DNA of 64,000 nt. Source: Streptomyces sp. SAJ15 (lineage in GTDB: Bacteria > Actinomycetota > Actinomycetes > Streptomycetales > Streptomycetaceae). The stretch is taken from NCBI RefSeq assembly GCF_007595705.1, contig NZ_NISY01000001.1, positions 744,001-808,000 of the forward strand, in the 5' to 3' direction. Both the position numbers and the translations under genes were made by a program. Positions 61,297 to 64,000 of this stretch are shown here, piece by piece. The number at the start of each line of letters is the position of its first letter. Within the stretch, counting starts at the first letter, position 1. Under the pieces are notes generated by a model. That model had not been told where the DNA came from. It ran no database searches and saw only the letters and a program-made list of their open reading frames with translations.

Positions 61297-62141
61297 CAGA
61301 GGGGCTTCCCTTCCGGGCTGGTCGGAGCGTCCGGGCGGCGCAGCAGGGCGATCGCGCCGGAGACGCTGGTGGCCCGGAGACTGCCGCGGCCCGAACCCAG
61401 CGTGCCGGTGATGCGCTTGGCTCCCCACTCGCCGCTGACCCGCAGGTCCTCGAAGGCGCAGGAGACCGCGCCGCTGGTGGTGGTGGCGTCGACCCGGGCG
61501 TCGGCGGGCCGCGGCAGTCGGACCGCGATCTCACCGGAGACGGTGGTCAGTCGGAGGTCGGTGCCGCGGGCGGCCCGGTGCGGGGCGAGGTCGAGCACCA
61601 TGTTCCCGCTGACCGAGTCGGCGTGCACCGCCGCGCCCTCGACGACGGTGAGGTCGCCGGAGACGGAGTGGAAGCGCAGCTCTCCGGTGACGGACTGGGC
61701 CTCGACCCGGCCCGAGACGGTCTGGGCGGAGACCTCGCCGGCCAGCCCGACCAGGGTGAGGTCTCCGGAGACGCCGCGCAGCTCGGCGCGGCCGGACAGG
61801 CCGGAGAGCACCACGTCGGCGCCGACGACGCCGATCGAGACGGCGGTTCCGCTGGGCACGGCGAGGGTGAGGTGCGCGGTGCGGGTCCACTCCCTCCGGT
61901 CGAGCCACTTCAGCGGGCTCTTCCAGGGGAGGTCGTCATAGCCGACCGACAGCGTGCCGTCCTGGTGGGTGACGGCCAGCGGCGGCCCCTCGATCTCGGA
62001 GACCTCCAGTCGGGCCGGGCCGTCGTCGGTGCCGACGACGTTGACCGTGCCGCCGACGATCCACACCTGGAGGGCGGAGGCGGGCTCGTCGAAGGTGAGC
62101 CTGCGCGGCTCCTCGATCGACCACTCGGACCGGGCTGACAT
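61296..62141 (-). CDS. DUF4097 beta-repeat protein
   Basis: A 281-residue protein built of repeated short beta units (ELRGVSGDLTLVGLAGEVSA, VEAQSVTGELRFHSVSGDLT), the right-handed beta-helix-like DUF4097/adhesin pattern. No signal peptide or membrane segment is visible, so it appears cytoplasmic. DUF4097 proteins often accompany PadR or stress regulators of the envelope; the role is unknown. Start 62141 (MSARSEWSIEEP) follows GGGAAGGTCAGGG. Confidence 0.88.
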   Translation of the reverse strand: MSARSEWSIEEPRRLTFDEPASALQVWIVGGTVNVVGTDDGPARLEVSEIEGPPLAVTHQDGTLSVGYDDLPWKSPLKWLDRREWTRTAHLTLAVPSGTAVSIGVVGADVVLSGLSGRAELRGVSGDLTLVGLAGEVSAQTVSGRVEAQSVTGELRFHSVSGDLTVVEGAAVHADSVSGNMVLDLAPHRAARGTDLRLTTVSGEIAVRLPRPADARVDATTTSGAVSCAFEDLRVSGEWGAKRITGTLGSGRGSLRATSVSGAIALLRRPDAPTSPEGKPL

Positions 62142-62201
62142 CCCTGACCTTCCCAGGTACGGCACCTCCGCCCGCAGGGCGGGCCGCTACGCCTGCGCAA
62201 C

Positions 62202-62240
62202 ATATCGCGTATCTCTGTCTTCACGATATATCGCGAATAT
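62202..62240. promoter_or_regulatory. AT-rich repeats upstream of the DUF4097-padR operon
   Basis: ATATCGCG occurs at 62202-62209 and 62228-62235, 26 bp apart. The palindrome CGATATATCG (62224-62233) overlaps the second and GAATATCG follows. In a GC-rich genome this cluster stands out and resembles AT-rich PadR operators. Confidence 0.6.
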
Positions 62241-62429
62241 CGGAAGTCAAGGCGGTCGCCGAACGGAGGGTGAGGGCTTGATCACGACCAAGGGACGACC
62301 AAGGAGCGGTCAAGCGGGCGTCAAGAGGCGCCGGGGCGTAGAGCCCCGCTAGAGCGCCGCTAGAGGGTCGTGGAGGGCATATGTTCGAACTGTTACCTTC
62401 ATGGCCAACCCAAGGGAGGGAAGGGGTCG

Positions 62430-64000
62430 GTGAGGCCGATGGGAACAGTATTCGCGGAATTCTCCGAGCGAGGAGAACCCGAAGAACGGGAAGGGTCGGG
62501 GGACGGGCGATCCGTCATTCAACTGCTCGTTCGGGCGGCGCGGGACCACCCGGCCGCCGGCCTCCGCTATATCTCCGCCGAGGCGGCGGGCGGGGCGATA
62601 TCGCAGTCCTATCCGGAACTCCTCGCCGAGGCGCGGGAAATGCTCGGCGGACTGCGCGAACGGGGCTTGCGGCCGGGCGACAGAGTGGCCCTGCTCGTGC
62701 CCGACCAGCGGGAGTTCGTGACCGTCTTCTGGGCCTGCCTGCTGGGCGGCTTCGTCCCCTGTCCGCTGGTACAACCGCCCGGCACCGTCACCCGCTGGGC
62801 CGCCCAGCTCACCCACCTCGACCGGCTGTTGGACGGGCCGCTCCTGGTCACCACCGAGGCGCTGGCCGCCGGGCTGCCCGTGGTGCCGGGGCGCGGGACG
62901 GCCCTGCTGGAGGAGTTGCGGGGCGACCACGCGCCGGCCCCGGACCATCAGGCCGCGCCCGAGGACCTCGCGCTGCTGGTGCTGACCTCCGGCTCCACCG
63001 GCAATGCCAAGGCGGTCATGCTGACCCATGGAAATCTGCTCGCCTCCATGGCGGGGAAGGCGGAAACGCAGCGTCTCACCGCCGCGGACACCACCTTCAA
63101 CTGGATTTCCTTCGACCATGTCGCCGCGCTCCTCGAAGCGCACCTGCTGCCGCTCGCGGTGGGCGCCACGCAATGGCACGCGCCGGCCCGGACCGTTCTG
63201 GAAAACCCGCTGGAATTCCTGCGCATCGTCTCCCGGCACCGGGTCACGATGACGTTCACGCCGAATTTCCTCCTCGGCTCGCTCAACGAGGCGGCGCACG
63301 GGCTGACGGAAAGCGGCGAGCGGCTCGACCTCGGCGCGCTGCGCCACATCGTCAGCGGCGGTGAGGCCAACGTCGTCGCCACCGGTGAGGAGTTCCTCGC
63401 CGGCTACGCCGCGCACGGGCTGCGCGGCTCCGCGCTCTGGCCGGCCTTCGGCATGACCGAGACCTGCGCCGGCAGCGTTTACAACCGTGACTTCCCCGCG
63501 GCCGACGCGGGCGCCGCCTTCGCCAACCTCGGCCGGCCCGTCCGGGGCCTGGAGATCCGGGTCGCGGACGAGCACCACCGGCCGCTGCCCGAGGGCGAGG
63601 TCGGCGAGCTCCAGCTGCGCGGCACGATGATCACCCGCGGCTACTACAACGACGCCGAGGCCACCGCGGCGGCCTTCACCCCCGATGGCTGGTTCCGCAG
63701 CGGCGACCTGGGCCGCGTCGTCGACGGCCGGCTCAGCCTCGAGGGGCGCAGCAAGGACAGCATCATCGTCAACGGCGTCAACTACTTCAGCCAGGAGATC
63801 GAGACGGCGCTGGAGCAGCTCGACGGCATCACGCCCGGCCATGTCGCGGCCTTCCCCACCCGCGCGCCGGGCAGCGACACCGAGCAGCTCGTGATCGCCT
63901 TCCACGCCGAGGCCGCGGCCCTCCCGGCGCCGGACCGCCCCCAGACCGCCGCCGACGAGGCCGAGCTGCACCGGCTGCTGACCGCCGTGCGCGCCACCAC
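62430..64000 (+). CDS. AMP-forming acyl/aminoacyl ligase, start of a larger biosynthetic protein (3' end outside)
   Basis: An ANL-superfamily adenylating enzyme; about 520 residues are visible and the frame is open at the window end. It shows the P-loop VLTSGSTGNAKAVMLTHGN, motif FNWISFDHVAALLEAHLLPL (unusual; typical of starter ligase domains of PKS/NRPS systems), the A5 region LWPAFGMTETCAG, and A7-A8 GWFRSGDLGR and LEGRSKDSIIVNG. Such ligases load a carboxylic acid onto a carrier protein. GTG 62430 has GGGAGGG 9-10 bases upstream; ATG 62439 is the alternative. The first 25 codons are less GC3-biased than neighbours. Substrate unknown. Confidence 0.85.
   Translation, partial: MRPMGTVFAEFSERGEPEEREGSGDGRSVIQLLVRAARDHPAAGLRYISAEAAGGAISQSYPELLAEAREMLGGLRERGLRPGDRVALLVPDQREFVTVFWACLLGGFVPCPLVQPPGTVTRWAAQLTHLDRLLDGPLLVTTEALAAGLPVVPGRGTALLEELRGDHAPAPDHQAAPEDLALLVLTSGSTGNAKAVMLTHGNLLASMAGKAETQRLTAADTTFNWISFDHVAALLEAHLLPLAVGATQWHAPARTVLENPLEFLRIVSRHRVTMTFTPNFLLGSLNEAAHGLTESGERLDLGALRHIVSGGEANVVATGEEFLAGYAAHGLRGSALWPAFGMTETCAGSVYNRDFPAADAGAAFANLGRPVRGLEIRVADEHHRPLPEGEVGELQLRGTMITRGYYNDAEATAAAFTPDGWFRSGDLGRVVDGRLSLEGRSKDSIIVNGVNYFSQEIETALEQLDGITPGHVAAFPTRAPGSDTEQLVIAFHAEAAALPAPDRPQTAADEAELHRLLTAVRAT

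Overview
The window comes from a high-GC actinomycete, almost certainly a Streptomyces chromosome arm-proximal core segment. The signs are strongly G/C-ending codons, GTG starts, rare TTA leucine codons, and a gene order matching what I remember of the Streptomyces coelicolor block that runs from hisN through sigR-rsrA, nrdAB, the das chitobiose operon, wblE and sodN to a malic enzyme. That synteny is recalled, not computed. I see no insertion sequence, prophage, integrase or CRISPR array.

Layout. 1-1206 is the 3' part of a Sel1/TPR-repeat protein. An initiator tRNA(fMet) with a strong hairpin follows at 1680-1795. A Fur-type repressor diverges from a catalase across a promoter/operator (2.0-4.0 kb). 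Next come a CBS-domain protein, HisN, a TetR/SMR pair, RsgA-AroA, an M50-like membrane protease, an SRAP (HMCES) DNA-crosslink protein and an alpha/beta hydrolase (4.1-11.7 kb). The thiol-stress switch sigR-rsrA has a textbook SigR promoter, and two HD-domain membrane proteins, a TPR protein preceded by two coupled micro-ORFs, and def follow (11.7-18.4 kb). Class Ia ribonucleotide reductase nrdAB is read leftward under tandem NrdR boxes and a cobalamin riboswitch (18.5-22.2 kb).

From 22.4 to 32.0 kb lie a truncated acetyltransferase, an SSS symporter/DUF3311 pair, and the DasR-DasABC-DasD-SIS chito-oligosaccharide block with dre operators. A divergent SDR/TetR pair, a PdtaS-like histidine kinase behind further dre-like sites, wblE, a diacylglycerol-kinase-like protein and an anti-sigma/SigB-family sigma pair fill 32-39.6 kb. 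From 40 to 53.2 kb are a UBP zinc finger, a Na+/H+ antiporter, a PLP deaminase, an amidase, glutaminase, an AraC regulator, a VOC protein, a FabH-like ketosynthase, an acid phosphatase, two STAS proteins, nickel superoxide dismutase with its protease SodX, a CGNR regulator and a methyltransferase. From 53.2 kb to the end are a polar amino-acid ABC operon, a malic enzyme, a zinc-less MDR oxidoreductase, a winged-helix-like protein, a DUF4097-PadR operon, and the start of a large acyl/aminoacyl-AMP ligase gene that runs off the window and may open a biosynthetic cluster.

Common threads are oxidative and thiol stress (Fur/catalase, SigR/RsrA, SodN/SodX, WblE, SigH-like sigma), amino-sugar sensing (DasR) and developmental control: three regulatory-type genes carry TTA codons, the signature of bldA dependence. 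The most promising less-described items are the canonical/degenerate HD-GYP pair, the micro-ORF cascade before the TPR gene, the STAS pair that differ at the phosphorylation site, the dre-like sites before the histidine kinase, and the ligase gene at the right edge.
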